DNA of 64,000 bases from Rhizopus sp. PT2906 (lineage: Eukaryota; Mucoromycota; Mucoromycetes; Mucorales; Rhizopodaceae): assembly GCA_025529335.1 (NCBI GenBank), contig JAMYHX010000166.1, positions 1-64,000 on the forward strand, read 5' to 3'. Both the position numbers and the translations under genes were made by a program. The notes beneath the pieces were generated by a model. It was not told the DNA's origin. It did no database searches and saw only the letters and a program-made list of their open reading frames with translations. Position 1 is the stretch's first letter. Each line of letters begins with the position of its first letter. Below are positions 23,013 to 33,857 of the stretch, piece by piece.

Positions 23013-23481
23013 TTAACTTTCTAAATCATTCACTATCTCCTTGAAAAATAAAAGAAAAAAAGTAATGGATTAGTATATAAACCCTCATACTTGCATTTAC
23101 CTCAATGAAAGCAAGGCCATTGACCAAAGTTGCAAGTCCCTCCGATTTCAACTGCTGTAGTGTATGAGGAAATTTGGAAGAATATAGGCCCTCCATCAAA
23201 ACCCATCTGGTCAATAACTCTATCAAGGTAAGGTTTATTCATTATTATCTCATTTGCCTGAATGCAGCGTTCTCCCACTCGATATCAAATTGCGTAAAGG
23301 AATGATTGCATGTATTGTGATAAAATACTTTATCCTTTAATGAAGCCAGCCTTCTTCTTTTGGCCACCAAGGCCGCTTCGTCATTCATAATTTCTCTCTT
23401 GAATTTCTCCATCTTTCTTTTTCTCTCTTCCAAGAGAGGGGAGGACCAAGATATACTAACGCCACGGCAATTTTCTTTCAT
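23013..23481 (-). CDS. Possible small gene, basic coiled-coil protein, model uncertain
   Basis: The best piece is a frame at 23245-23481 encoding about 78 aa with a charged helix (EERKRKMEKFKREIM, ALVAKRRRLASLKDK) followed by a His/Cys/Phe-containing segment (FYHNTCNHSF). A second open piece at 23026-23226 (helical, EGLATLVNGLAFIE) lies downstream on the same strand and could end with EIVNDLES after a normal intron, stop at 23013. The junction between the two pieces has no GT donor; only a GC donor would join them. No family was recognised. It could equally be a fragment of a larger mobile-element protein, given the location. Confidence 0.3.
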
Positions 23482-23662
23482 CCGCTCTTCTCTTCCCAGA
23501 AGACAACAACTGTGCTTACGAAATGTATTAGTGCTTTTTAGTTTATAAACTTGAGATACTTGTTACTTATGTATACAACCCCATTTGCCCTGCTCTCCGT
23601 GCAAGGCACACAATCATTTGTATCTTGTTACAAATTGTTTTTGTTTTTACATTATAATAGTA

Positions 23663-23682
23663 AAAAAAAAAAAAAAAAAAAG
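23663..23682. repeat. Poly-A tract (about 20 A)
   Basis: A run of about 20 A on the plus strand. On the minus strand it follows a short coding-like piece, so it is poly-T there and not obviously a retroposition tail. Confidence 0.6.
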
Positions 23683-23790
23683 CTCGCTGCATCCTCTTCA
23701 GTAGCAAAATGTACATGGCAATACCTATGAAAAGTGAAAAATCAACGCGTTAAAAACTACTTTGTTTTACATTAAATATTGACATTGTAC

Positions 23791-24102
23791 TTACGATTGA
23801 TAAATATACTGTTTAAACATATGGAACGGGTTAATGGCCGAGCACTTATTTTTGATATTGCATATTTCTCCATCTGTTTTCCCATAAAAAACTTGCTGTA
23901 TGAGAAAACACGAGTTGTGATTGATTGCAATCTTTGCACATATTAAGTCAACAACTTGTGAATTACATTGTTTATTGAAAAGAAAGGGGGTACTATTAAA
24001 GTAAGACACGCGTGAATTTATAGAGGAAATAGAATATTGTCGGCATGATTTGATGTGATCAATGTGGTCAATATGGTCAATGTGATCAATGATCACTGCC
24101 AT
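23791..24102 (-). CDS. Orphan coding-like fragment with Asp-His-Ile repeats
   Basis: An open frame of 103 codons whose start is made of DHI repeats generated by the 9-bp tandem repeat at 24053-24095. After that it reads like ordinary protein (FYGKTDGEICNIKNKCSAI). A GTAAGT donor at the end could splice to a piece at about 23727 reading YCHVHFATEEDAASF before the poly-A/T tract. Such phrases resemble ORF1-like proteins of fungal retroelements, but I cannot place the family. Probably a decayed element fragment. Confidence 0.3.
   Translation of the reverse strand: MAVIIDHIDHIDHIDHIKSCRQYSISSINSRVSYFNSTPFLFNKQCNSQVVDLICAKIAINHNSCFLIQQVFYGKTDGEICNIKNKCSAINPFHMFKQYIYQS
24053..24095. repeat. 9-bp tandem repeat, four and a half copies
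   Basis: Units of the form ATGTGATCA / ATGTGGTCA / ATATGGTCA / ATGTGATCA followed by a partial ATGATCA. Each unit contains or approximates the palindrome TGATCA. On the minus strand it encodes repeated Asp-His-Ile. Confidence 0.8.
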
Positions 24103-25204
24103 ACGTAGCTATTATTACTATAGGCTATTCTTATCAGATGCTATAGAAGAATGTAAAGTAGAACGTGTGTTCCACTGTAAGATTATAGGGTATTATAGTG
24201 ATTTATATCAAACACATCAAGCAAATTGATTTCAGTCTCTATCCAAGAAAATCGCGTCAATAAAGGACAAGTCCATCGAGCTTTTCCGTTCTTCTCACTT
24301 AATTAATCTTCCTAAGATATGCTTGTTCTTTTTACATACTAATTTATAAATACATTCTTTCTTTCTTTCGCTTATTTACTACTTTAACAATCCCAAGACA
24401 TCACAAAATTTAATAACCCAAAAACGCCTTATGCCTGATCATATCATTACTTTTATACATCTGGAATACAGCTCCATCTATTTAATACACTCTCAGTACT
24501 TATATGCAATATTGAAATTCTTGAAGCAGAAGTGAATGGATAAGAATTGACTATAAGCTGACAATCCTTCTTCAGAATTGCGCTCAGACTCAAACTCATA
24601 AAATTATCCACAGCAATAAATCTACAGTTGTCTGAGAAGCTAGAGGCAGTGCCAAGATTACGAACAGACAGATCTTCATCATAACAAAAAAAAATATACT
24701 AGATCCAACACGAAGTCTTTTGGAAGCACTGTGGTTACGGTCCTCGTTTTCATTATCAATATTACGAAATGTGCACTCGATCTCTGTAGCAGAAGTGAAT
24801 TCTGTAACTCCACGATCGACTACTTTTTTGTCCAGTCGAATATCGCTGTTACGATTTCTAAGACAAATTATAAGCACAAGTCGCGTATGGTTTATACGTT
24901 TTGTCGAATTCGTTTGCCATCCTGTTTGAAGTTCGAATGGAAACAGATAACATAATGTCTAACACGCACATGTTATAATGGACAAATCAGATATTAATCA
25001 ATATATACAATGCTTAACTTTAGCAAAATGATTTTTTTTTGTATTAGCGTAGAGTTCCCTAATGATAAAAAACAGCATCTCAAACTTAAGCACTCCTTAT
25101 AGCTAATCATCTAGGAAGTTACACAAAACTCGAATAGCTCACTACATTTGATAAGATATTCAAACAGACTTTTGAAGAAATGTAGAATTTGATAATAAAA
25201 AACA
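24103..25204. other. Intergenic with one decayed coding fragment
   Basis: Mostly non-coding. On the minus strand around 24690-24930 there is a coding-like fragment (NRNSDIRLDKKVVDRGV, NIDNENEDRNHSASKR) preceded, in another frame, by MANEFDKTYKPYATCAYNL. This suggests a broken or spliced small protein gene of unknown origin. No terminal repeats were found. Confidence 0.4.
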
Positions 25205-25583
25205 TTACAACTCGGAAGAAATGACTTTGCAGAAACCATCTAAGGATTTTCCAAGTTCAATGCGTTTTCTTTCAACTATTTCTGCTGCTTCTGTGGTGGA
25301 TATGTTGTATTCAGAAGCAGTCTTCTTCACTTTATCATAAATCACCTTTCTCCTACTGAAGTACCTTGACTCTGTTCGGTCCCTTCGCCAAGATGTTCCT
25401 TGGGTCTGCTCTAGGAATTGAACTGCTGGCTGACCTGGCAAACCAAGTTCGTACTCTCTCCAAACGTCAGTCACCGTCTTGAGATGCCTGCATAATTTGT
25501 ATGTTGATCTGGCAGTTGTATTAGAACCACTGCATGTAGGCGGGCTTGGTATGTGCTGTGCTTGTAAGACTGATGTGGATAGC

Positions 25584-25614
<31 letters not shown>

Positions 25615-26338
25615 GCTCTGGTATTACATGCCGATATGGTGAGAGATGTAAAGGCTGCTGTAGTGTCTGCGCTATATGATCAAGTTTGGAATTGACTTCC
25701 GCTACGTGTTGGTCAAGCAATTGCCTTAATTGTTCAAATCCACTTTTAACCATTTCTATCAGTTGAGACATTGCTTCCTCCGGTTGATTTGATGGTTGAT
25801 CCTCATTGGGAGTATCTGCAACATTATCTTCAAGGTTTTTTCTCTTGCGTTTCAACTGGGTATACTTGAGTGTTTTTAGGAATGCTTTTAAAACACTTCC
25901 ACGGGGATGATCCTCATGATTAATTTTTAAGGCCCTTTGTTGCCTGTATAAATCAACGACCGATTTGATATGCGAGTCGATCGTAGATTTTCCAATAGAA
26001 GCAGCTGTGCCATTAGCATCTTTTTTGCCAGTCATGTTTCCTTTGGGGAGTATTTCTTCCCGAAGATATAGGACAAGCTTTCGTTCAGACACAAGAGCAC
26101 CATCAGTGAATTGCTTTTCACTGCACCATTTCTACTAAATTATATTTAGACAATGGATCATCATATTATCCTACTCCAAATTTACCAGCCATCTATCTTG
26201 TCTTTGCTTGTAGGTTTTATCAGTGTTGGGGGATCTTTCATGTCTGCTAATTGCTACAACTTGTTGCATCCCAGAATTAGGAACGGCATTGTTATCAATA
26301 TCGTTTTGAAGGTCTTCAGGAATATTAGAGTTTGACAT
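25205..26338 (-). CDS. GCR1_C-domain protein, Crypton-associated type
   Basis: Two exons on the minus strand, 26186-26338 and 25205-26131, give 359 aa. The intron ends in TAGTAG and restores RWLKWCSEKQF. The N-terminal part (ALVSERKLVLYLREE, STIDSHIKSVVDLYRQQ, HPRGSVLKAFLKTL) resembles the core-binding-like domain seen with Crypton tyrosine recombinases. A helical linker and a run of 11 Gln follow. The C-terminus carries a GCR1_C-type DNA-binding domain (TVTDVWREYELGL, GTSWRRDRTESRYFSRRK). No recombinase catalytic Arg/Tyr domain is present. A DNA-binding protein domesticated from, or carried by, a mobile element is inferred. The reading frame is intact, unlike its neighbours, which suggests selection or recent arrival. 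Confidence 0.72.
25586..25615. repeat. GTT trinucleotide repeat (poly-Gln in GCR1_C gene)
   Basis: About ten GTT units, read as CAA on the minus strand and encoding most of an 11-Gln run (with one CAG-type codon at the edge). A likely length-polymorphic microsatellite. Confidence 0.8.
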
Positions 26339-26776
26339 TGAATAAGAAAAAGTATATAAGAAAAAGGAAATAATGTAGCTTAGCTTGATAAAATGAAAAA
26401 CTCTCAACAATTTGGGAAATCCTGTAACACCAGACTTGATGTGTGACTGACCTTTTTCTTATTACTTTGTGTGTTGTTGTTATGATGTTTCATCATCTTC
26501 ACATAAATACACATTATCCATTTATTTTCTTTTCTCTTTTTTCTTACTCACCCTTGATTTATGCTTCTTTTGTTGTACTTCAACTATCTTTTACCAGCTC
26601 TGTTTAAGTGCCCTTTTCATACTATTATTGTTATTATTTCATTAACATTTTATAGTTGTTTTTATTAATATATCAGTCATTTTCTACTAACAAATCAGAC
26701 TACAATTATCTAGCCAAGTCACAAGACACACCTAAGTCACCACCGAAATGATAACGTAAGGGTCCAACAGGGCCAA
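26339..26776. other. Intergenic, nothing recognised
   Basis: AT-rich sequence between the GCR1_C gene start and the stop of the Fanzor-like remnant. No frame, repeat or RNA gene was recognised. In TnpB/IS605-type systems the guide RNA maps to the 3' flank of the nuclease gene, which here would be this stretch, but no such structure can be claimed by eye. Confidence 0.4.
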
Positions 26777-28110
26777 TCAAAGTGGCTGTAAAGTGGCTTG
26801 AACACCACCAGAGGTTGATACCCTTTTTAGAGAGGGATGTCTTGATAAAATGCTATAGTTTGACTCTACATAAGACACCAGGATAGAGCGTATATTCAAA
26901 GCAGCATTTATATCCCTTTGCCATACCTATTATTACTCATTAAAATTAATACTCTTATCATTTACATTGCACTTACAATATCACGATCATTTGCAGCTGG
27001 ACACAATTGGCAATGCTTCAACTGATAAATGACCGGAAGATAGCCTTCAGATAAAGTTTAGTAATAGCCCTAGTGTATGACCTCATGCACAATTCTACTT
27101 ACTGCTAGGTTCTCTTTGTGAGCACTCCAATGTTCGACAAACGATCCTCTTGTTATCGTCCAAACATCGTAGAGTAGCATTTTTCTCCTCTTTCAGTCGA
27201 ACTTTCTTTTTTCCTTTTGAACATAAAAAAAGTTAAAGTTATCTAATGTTACAAATATAATGATCTGCTTACTTATGATTACGAACAAGCCTTTGTCTTT
27301 CGTATTTGTTCTTGAGACATTGGCAGCATTTGGAACAGGTCACACCTGTCCTGAACTCATCAACAGGAACTACCAATGCTCTCTGGGCCGATGCCCTTTG
27401 AACTTTCTGTATATAAAATGAACATTAGCTTATTCAATAAAGTGATAAAGTTGCTATACTACTCTACCTTCACAGGGATGGGGGTATACCCTGCTTTTGT
27501 TCCAGTCAAGCTTGCATCGCCGTAGGCGATTACCGTTCGTTTTACTTCTTTTGCAACTATTCCACTTGCCTTTTTGGACGTATTCTTTGCTTTTTTTTTC
27601 GTTTCTTTGAATTTGTTCTGTGAGAAAGGGTAAAAGGAGCACTAGCGGTAGTTTGACTCAATACAAGATCACACATATAGCTGTCGGTGATTTGTCTATT
27701 CTGAGAGAGGTATGCCTTCGTCTCACAGTGACGATAGCCTTTCATAAAATCAAATATTCTACAAGATACAAAACGGTAAGTATGACAAACGAGGCCACTC
27801 AACTACTTACTTTTCTCGGTTTCTGCCGACGGCCACAAGTACTTCAACAATTCGCTACTATTTACAAAGTCTACTGCAGGAACCTCACTGTATGCCTGCT
27901 GTATACCAGCTGCTTCTCTGTTCTTCAATTCTACCTTTCTCGCCCACTCAAGCCCCGAGCGCATTCTAACGAAGCGTCAGTAAAAGGTTTTTTTTTTGCA
28001 TTAAACAGAAGATTATATAAACTAGCGTATACTTACTTATATCCCCCATTGCTAAACTTTGTTGTATTTTCTTTAACTGTTTTCTTGTCTATTAACTTCC
28101 GTAGCTGAGC
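26777..28110 (-). pseudogene. Fanzor/TnpB-like RNA-guided nuclease, 5'-truncated
   Basis: The minus strand encodes the C-terminal two thirds of a Fanzor-type protein in small exons. The 3' part joins in frame: 27468 upward (VIAYGDASLTGTKAGY, RuvC-II region), 27283-27406 (VPVDEFRTGVTCSKCC), 27103-27213, 26977-27044 (LKHCQLCP) and 26926-26777 (VWQRDINAALNI, RuvC-III). The zinc-ribbon cysteines and the RuvC-III Asp are present. Upstream pieces reach about 28110 (TKFSNGGYKMRSGLEW, FDFMKGYRHCETKAYL). A frame change at 27560-27620 can be explained either by a 47-nt intron or by an indel in an A9 run. No RuvC-I Asp-Pro-Gly motif was found upstream, so the gene looks 5'-truncated and probably inactive. 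Fanzors are eukaryotic relatives of TnpB and Cas12. The family call is good; the exon details are tentative. Confidence 0.62.
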
Positions 28111-28319
28111 AATATGTTGAAACAAATATGTCTCTAAGGCTTATGTATATTGTAAGTATTACTTGATATTTTCAAAATAATCTTCATAGAAACCCATCTT
28201 CAATCCATTTGCTCACTATAGAAAGACCAAAGTTCATTGCATTAGTAAGGTGCTTATGATTTTAGGCTTTTTTCTTACACGATATTCTTTATAGTCATTT
28301 TTTAATAAATAAGGTAGTT

Positions 28320-29893
28320 TGCATCCTCTCGAAATATATTTACCTGAAGGATTTAGAACAATATCTTTTATAGTTTTTTGCTTTTTAGGTAATCGAAGAG
28401 GGTTTGTAGAGGATGAAGCTCTTTTACCTATGTTGTTAGTAATTCATGTAAGATGTAGTACATATGAACACTTTACGAGGCATGTTGATATTACGAATGA
28501 AAGAAAAAAAGAAAGAGATGACAACAGTTTTGCTTTGTCAAATGCTTTGGACAACTTTCTTTAACAACATAATTGTTGTATGTCAGAAGATCGATTAGCT
28601 TTTATAAATTTTCTTATCAAGCTTGCAGTGATGTTTATTTAAAGCAGAACAAGTACGAATTAGAGATATATTGACAGAATTGGTATCCTAATGATGTTCT
28701 TATATTAGATAAAGAGGATTATATGTACAGGAACCTTCAGATGGTTTATTAACAAAAAAATGATTGTGGAAAATGATACACCAAGAGTTGAATGAAGCTA
28801 GAGCAAGACTACGAGCTGGATATCTTTGGAAAACCTTGTATGATTGCCATCCCACATAGAACAAGCGACTATATTGACTTTGCAGTAAAGGAGCAAGAAG
28901 ATCAGATATCAGCTAGTCATTACCTAAGTGAAGGCGACGATGTAGGAAAGTAGTAGAGCTGTATACTAGAAAGATTGACCAATTCATTCAAAAATTCAGT
29001 ATATACCCAGCATTTATGCTTTGTTTTAAAAACCATTACTTAGAGCACGAACGCGTCTTTAAGTGGGCCAGAGCCTACTAAATGCAGATTTTAACCAATA
29101 TGGAAACGAACAACTACATTGAGAGTTGGCACAGCCAGTTGAAGACAAACTACTTACAAAGAAAGAGGAATAGGAGACTGGATCGCTTAATTTTATCTTG
29201 ATTGATGATGTTCATATCGATTTTATGCACAATACCGCAAGGAGGGTCGCTAATATCGAACGTATGAACTCAGAGACTAGAGGGGCAAGAAAGAGATCAA
29301 TGAGCTGTCATTAGAAGATATGGTACAGAAAGTGTATATCGATGAAGAAGTTTGCTATATTGTCAAGTCTTTCACGACGGAAGTTGTATCTGATATATCA
29401 ACTGAGCAAGGAATGATGACTGCATGCAATTGTATAGAATTTCAACAAAATAAGCGTGTCTGTAAGCATATGCGTTTGGTTTATCGCTTCGATAAAAGCT
29501 GTGTGGTTTACAGCCAAGATAGATTGTCACGACAATAACAAGAGAAATGCTACAGCGTACATATATTACCTAGGAATTAACTCTAGCTTGAGGGTTCATA
29601 TGATGGATGAAACAGCACTTATCCAGAATACTGTAGAGAATAATCATATCGAAGCAGTTACTGATAGCTCTGATGTGCTTCAATCAGAAGTACCATCTGA
29701 CGCTGGAGATAGAACGGATGAGGTGTTGACAAGCATCACGAATGTATGCAGACATGCTTTAGAAAGTTGTATACAATTAACATCTGAAAATAACAACAGA
29801 CTGTTACAAATGTATAATGAACTACGACAGTTGTTGTCAGCTAATGAAGAGACGCAGCTTCCACCAAATATAAATTTGCAAACACAAAGATAA
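28320..29893 (+). pseudogene. Decayed SWIM-finger (MULE-like) transposase
   Basis: Coding-like pieces on the plus strand change frame and contain stops: KMIHQELNEARARLRAGYL (about 28770), HERVFKWARAY then a TAA (about 29045-29090), METNNYIESWHSQLKTNYL (about 29100) and DDVHIDFMHNTARRV. The SWIM zinc finger at 29320-29538 reads ACNCIEFQQNKRVCKHMR, with the CxC...CxH pattern. A helical tail at 29600-29893 follows. The order transposase core then SWIM finger fits Mutator-like elements. The piece at 28319-28564 may be the N-terminal part. At least two in-frame stops and several frame changes make it non-functional as it stands. Terminal inverted repeats were not located. Confidence 0.6.
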
Positions 29894-30131
29894 AGCTAAT
29901 ACTAAACCGTACAAGTCAGCCAATCCAAATTTTAAAGTTCAATCACAAGCCATTCGTTTTACGTCACCTAAACAATTTGTTCTCCGCTTACTCGAATCTG
30001 CGTGGATGAAGGCGGGGGGTTGTCAGGACATGACCAAACATTTTTTTTTTTCTTCTGTTAGGCCTTTCCTTTAGAAAAGAAAAAAGTTATTTTTTCTTCA
30101 AAAACATAACCCCCCTACTCTATTCTTAAAA

Positions 30132-31377
30132 ATGTTTTCTCGGCTCGCAACACAATCAGCAAAGCACTCTGTGCGCTCATTCGTCAAGCCTACCATTCAG
30201 GTACGTAACATCACTACACACAACAGATTATTTAAGCGATTGAAATTGACTTTTATACATGACAGGCTCGATTCGCTTCTACAAAGCCTACTGTCAGCTC
30301 TGTAAGTGCCATTGTAATAGAGAGAAAGACAATGTATAACCTTGTAATAGAACCCTGTGCAATTTGGACTTGTGACAGCTGCTATCGTTGGTGCCACAGC
30401 CTCTGCTTACATGTACGCCGACGCTTCTGCCAACATGGCTGACGAAGGTCTTCATGCTCCTCACTATCCTTGGCCTCACAGCGGTCCTCTTTCTACTTTT
30501 GATCACGCTGCGTAAATATAGAATTGGATTACACACAGTGTCACTCTATCTCACACAATGTATTGTAGCATTCGTCGTGGTTACCAAGTTTACAGAGAAG
30601 TTTGTTCAGCCTGTCACTCTCTTGACCGTATTGCCTGGAGAAACTTAGTTGGTGTCTCTCACACCGAAGCTGAAGTAAAGGCTATGGCTGAAGAGTTTGA
30701 ATACCAAGATGGACCTGATGAAAACGGTGAAATGTTTACTAGACCAGGCAAGGTACATTATAAACATCTCGATGTTGGAAAAGAGAAACTGACTAGACTT
30801 TATAGCTCTCTGATTACATGCCTAAACCTTACCCTAATGAAGAAGCTGCCCGTGCTGGTAATGCTGGTGCTTTGCCCCCAGATCTCTCCTTGATCACCAA
30901 GGCTCGTCACGGTGGTGAGGTAAAGGACACAATGAAACGATATGGAAGGATGATAGTAATGTATGTATAGGACTATGTCTTCTCTCTTCTTACAGGTTAC
31001 ATGGATCCTCCTGGAGGTATTGAAGTTCGTGAAGGTTTGAATTACAACCCTTACTTCCCTGGTGGAGCTATTGCTATGGCCCGTGTTCTTTTCGACGGTG
31101 TCGTTGAATATGAAGATGGTACCCCTGCTACTACTTCTCAAATGGCCAAGGATGTCTGTACTTTCCTCGCTTGGGCTGCTGAGCCAGAACACGATGAACG
31201 TAAGAAGATGGGTATGAAGGCCGTCATCATTTTGGCTGGTTTGACTGCCTTGTCTGTCTGGTTGAAGCGCTTCAAGTGGGCCCCTATCAAGTCTAGAAAG
31301 ATTGTTTACAAGTAAGTGCTGATGTAAGCTGTTGAACCAAACTAACTCTTTTTTTTTGTCTTAGCCCTCCCAAATAA
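30132..31377 (+). CDS. CYT1: Cytochrome c1, mitochondrial complex III
   Basis: Seven exons, 30132-30200, 30266-30301, 30351-30511, 30569-30752, 30806-30919, 30971-31311 and 31365-31377, give 305 aa with all phases consistent. A presequence with Arg/Ser/Lys residues precedes a hydrophobic sorting segment (GLVTAAIVGATASAYMYA). Mature protein motifs are VYREVCSACHSLD (haem-binding CxxCH), PKPYPNEEAARAGNAGALPP, LLTGYMDPPGG, GLNYNPYFPGGAIAMARVLF and WAAEPEHDERKKMGMKAV. A C-terminal anchor (VIILAGLTALSVWLKRF) ends the protein. It transfers electrons from the Rieske protein to cytochrome c. The last exon is only 13 nt and encodes the C-terminal PPK. The gene sits immediately to the right of the transposon debris. 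Confidence 0.97.
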
Positions 31378-31469
31378 GAAAAAGAACGAATAAAGAATGG
31401 AAAACTCGTTTGAATTTGTACACAAACTATTACAGTCTCGTTTATTATAAAGAATATACAGTGCCTTTT

Positions 31470-33446
31470 TTATCTAAAAAAATGCTTTGACCTTGATTTC
31501 AGTTTATATTCATGTGGTATATCTTCATTATGTTCCAGCACAGCACGGGCCATAAATTCTAGAAAACGTTGGCCATATTGAGTAGGCCTGACGGCGGAGA
31601 TAGCGGTCTTGTCCTGGACCGTCATGGATTTGTAAACATGTTCTGATTTTTTCTTGAGATCATATGGCGTCAGGATATCAATAATACCAAGGGAGTACAG
31701 AACAGGTAAAGGCTGGTCTTGTTCATTTGTTGCTTGGAGACAGCCTTCATCAGAGTAAAATACGCAGTTACGTCGTCTGTATAAAATAGTTAATACATAT
31801 TCAAAATGTTGTCAAGGCAAACTTACTCTTGAGCCTCTTCTGGTAATTGTGAAGCGTCTAATTTATTTGGATTGGCTTCAGCAATTGCTCTACGGACCAC
31901 CTGTGCTTTACTCGTTCTACGTCTCATCTGAGTGATCCTTCGTTGGATAGATTTTGTATGAGGCTGGAAGGTCTGCAGGGTTGCATCACGGATGTTGTCC
32001 TTATTACCTCTGAGCATATCATGGATACCCACCAATAAGCTATAGTCCATGATATTGAGTTGAGATAATAACTATCGTATGATTAATACACTTGTATTTA
32101 TTTGGTATGATTACTTACTGTCACATCTCGGACGAGTTGATTGATGAACAGTTTTCTCTTTTGTGGACCCAATTGGAGTTTTCGTTCCCTCTTTTCCCAG
32201 TTCAAGTCTTTCATGACCGCATATGGATTCTTGCGTATTTCTTCTTCTGGTAAGAATCGGCCTAGAGTGGAACCCTAAGAAAAATGTTAATAAATAATAA
32301 AGAGTTGGTTATCATGTTTACCTTCAAGTCATAGGTTTCATGAATATCTTTGTTTGGAGGAAAGACGTTGCTCATGACAACAAAATGAATCTTTCTTCCA
32401 TGAGGAAGTTTAATTCTATGTAAGCCATAGTATCGACACAAGAGAGTACTTGGATTATCACAGATATGCTTTTTAAATATAGTTTAGTCGTCATGAAATG
32501 CTTATTTTAATATTGCTTACATGATAATACTCCTTTAATATCCTTCTCATAAACTTATGCTCAGTGTAATGAATCGTCTTGATAATAAAACGATAATCCT
32601 TTGAATAGTAAAAGAAACTTCCACTTTTACCAGGTGATCCAAGTTCACTCAAGATATATTTACTAGTTAATGAAATCTATTTTTATATTAGAATGTCATA
32701 TAAGCAATGATAATTTTATATAAAGTTACCAAATAATCCGCAGGATCAACTCCAAACTTTTCTCTTAAGTGACGAAACACCCAAGGAGCATAATCTTTGA
32801 ATTTGAAGTCGTATTTTGCACCTGGAGTCAATTCATCACCAATGACGTCAAAGGCTAGTTTGTGGGCTGCAGTAAAGTCTTGATCTGTTAGCTCTCTATC
32901 CATCTTGGCCGTCACTCGGCTGACGGCAATACGGATGCCGGTTAACATATTATACATCAGGACATAGTTACGGTGTCCCTCTGATATGCGTGTTCCCATC
33001 AGCACTTTGTCTTCATCATCTTGGCGCTGAGGCATTCGGGATAACCGCTTAAATGCTTTCCTTCTGGCATTCAATTCCTTTTGAAATTCTTCCGATCGTT
33101 TTATCAAATTCATCCTTTCTTTATCGGCCATCATTTGCCGAGCAGATTTTTTTAGCGTATGACCGGTCGTGTGATGCCTGGTGAGTGAGTTCAAGCTAGG
33201 ACTGTGTGATAAGATGGGTTCATCATGGCTGGATGAAATAGTAGAGTGCCTCTTGAGAAGAACGTCTTGTAATGATTCGTCTTGTATTGAGCTGGGTGGA
33301 GTAGGAATTGGTATATCCACAGTATAGGCCGTACGTTTGTTACCCTCAGGTAAAGGTGCTGATAGTGAAGTAGGGTATATCTCATTATGAGGCTCAACTT
33401 TGTATATCTCGTCATTTTCTGTATTATGTGCTGTAACGAGGGACAT
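31470..33446 (-). CDS. MSS4: Phosphatidylinositol-4-phosphate 5-kinase
   Basis: Six exons on the minus strand, 32730-33446, 32521-32676, 32322-32468, 32119-32274, 31827-32071 and 31470-31776, give 575 aa. A Ser/Thr-rich, low-complexity N-terminal region (about 130 aa) precedes the PIPK core: GHRNYVLMYNMLTGIR, FKFKDYAPWVFRHLRE, the Gly-rich loop SPGKSGSFFYYS, catalytic-loop lysine FIIKTI, the family hallmark YDLKGSTLGR, NIMDYSLLVGIH and the C-terminal LYSLGIIDILTPYDLKKK activation part. The enzyme makes PI(4,5)P2 at the plasma membrane and governs actin and endocytosis, functionally near the Ysc84 and ArfGAP genes in this window. The start codon chosen is MSLVTAH; upstream in-frame ATGs would add hydrophobic leader-like sequence with no support. 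It is convergent with CYT1 (92 bp between stops). Confidence 0.94.
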
Positions 33447-33857
33447 TCTATTGTTGTATTGATAAAGAAAAAAAGTAGAAAAAGAGAAAAGAGCAGAAAC
33501 AAATAAATATAAAATCAAAGTTACACACTGCTCAGCCTTTTTATGTATAATGTGTACTTATTTTTAGAAAAAACTCAATTTTATAAGCAACAATTATTTT
33601 ACTTTTAATGTAATTAGGGTCGCCATGGAAACCTTTTTTTTTATTATTTCACGTTTGATAGATCATACTTTCATACAATATTGGCAACAAAAAAGAGTAG
33701 CAGTAATAGCCTTGGTAACTAAAGGTGGCTACAGATGCTTGGACATTATTGGTGACATTGTTATTCTTTTTATCTCGCTCTTGCTAATCCTTTTTAATAA
33801 AAAGTATTACTAAAACATAATGAAATAGATACGCATGAATGATTTATTAACCAATGA
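33447..33857. other. Intergenic, PIP5K promoter side
   Basis: About 410 bp between the PIP5K start and the peroxiredoxin stop. A 62-codon frame on the plus strand (33625-33813) has no protein-like features. Nothing else recognised. Confidence 0.4.

Noticed and set aside
26339..26776. A guide (omega) RNA next to the Fanzor-like remnant
   Set aside because: The position fits by analogy with TnpB, but no conserved structure can be shown from a single sequence.
27560..27620. Definite frameshift in the Fanzor-like gene at an A9 run
   Set aside because: A 47-nt intron (GTATTGAG...CTCACAG) just upstream gives the same frame change, so the frameshift cannot be asserted without cDNA.
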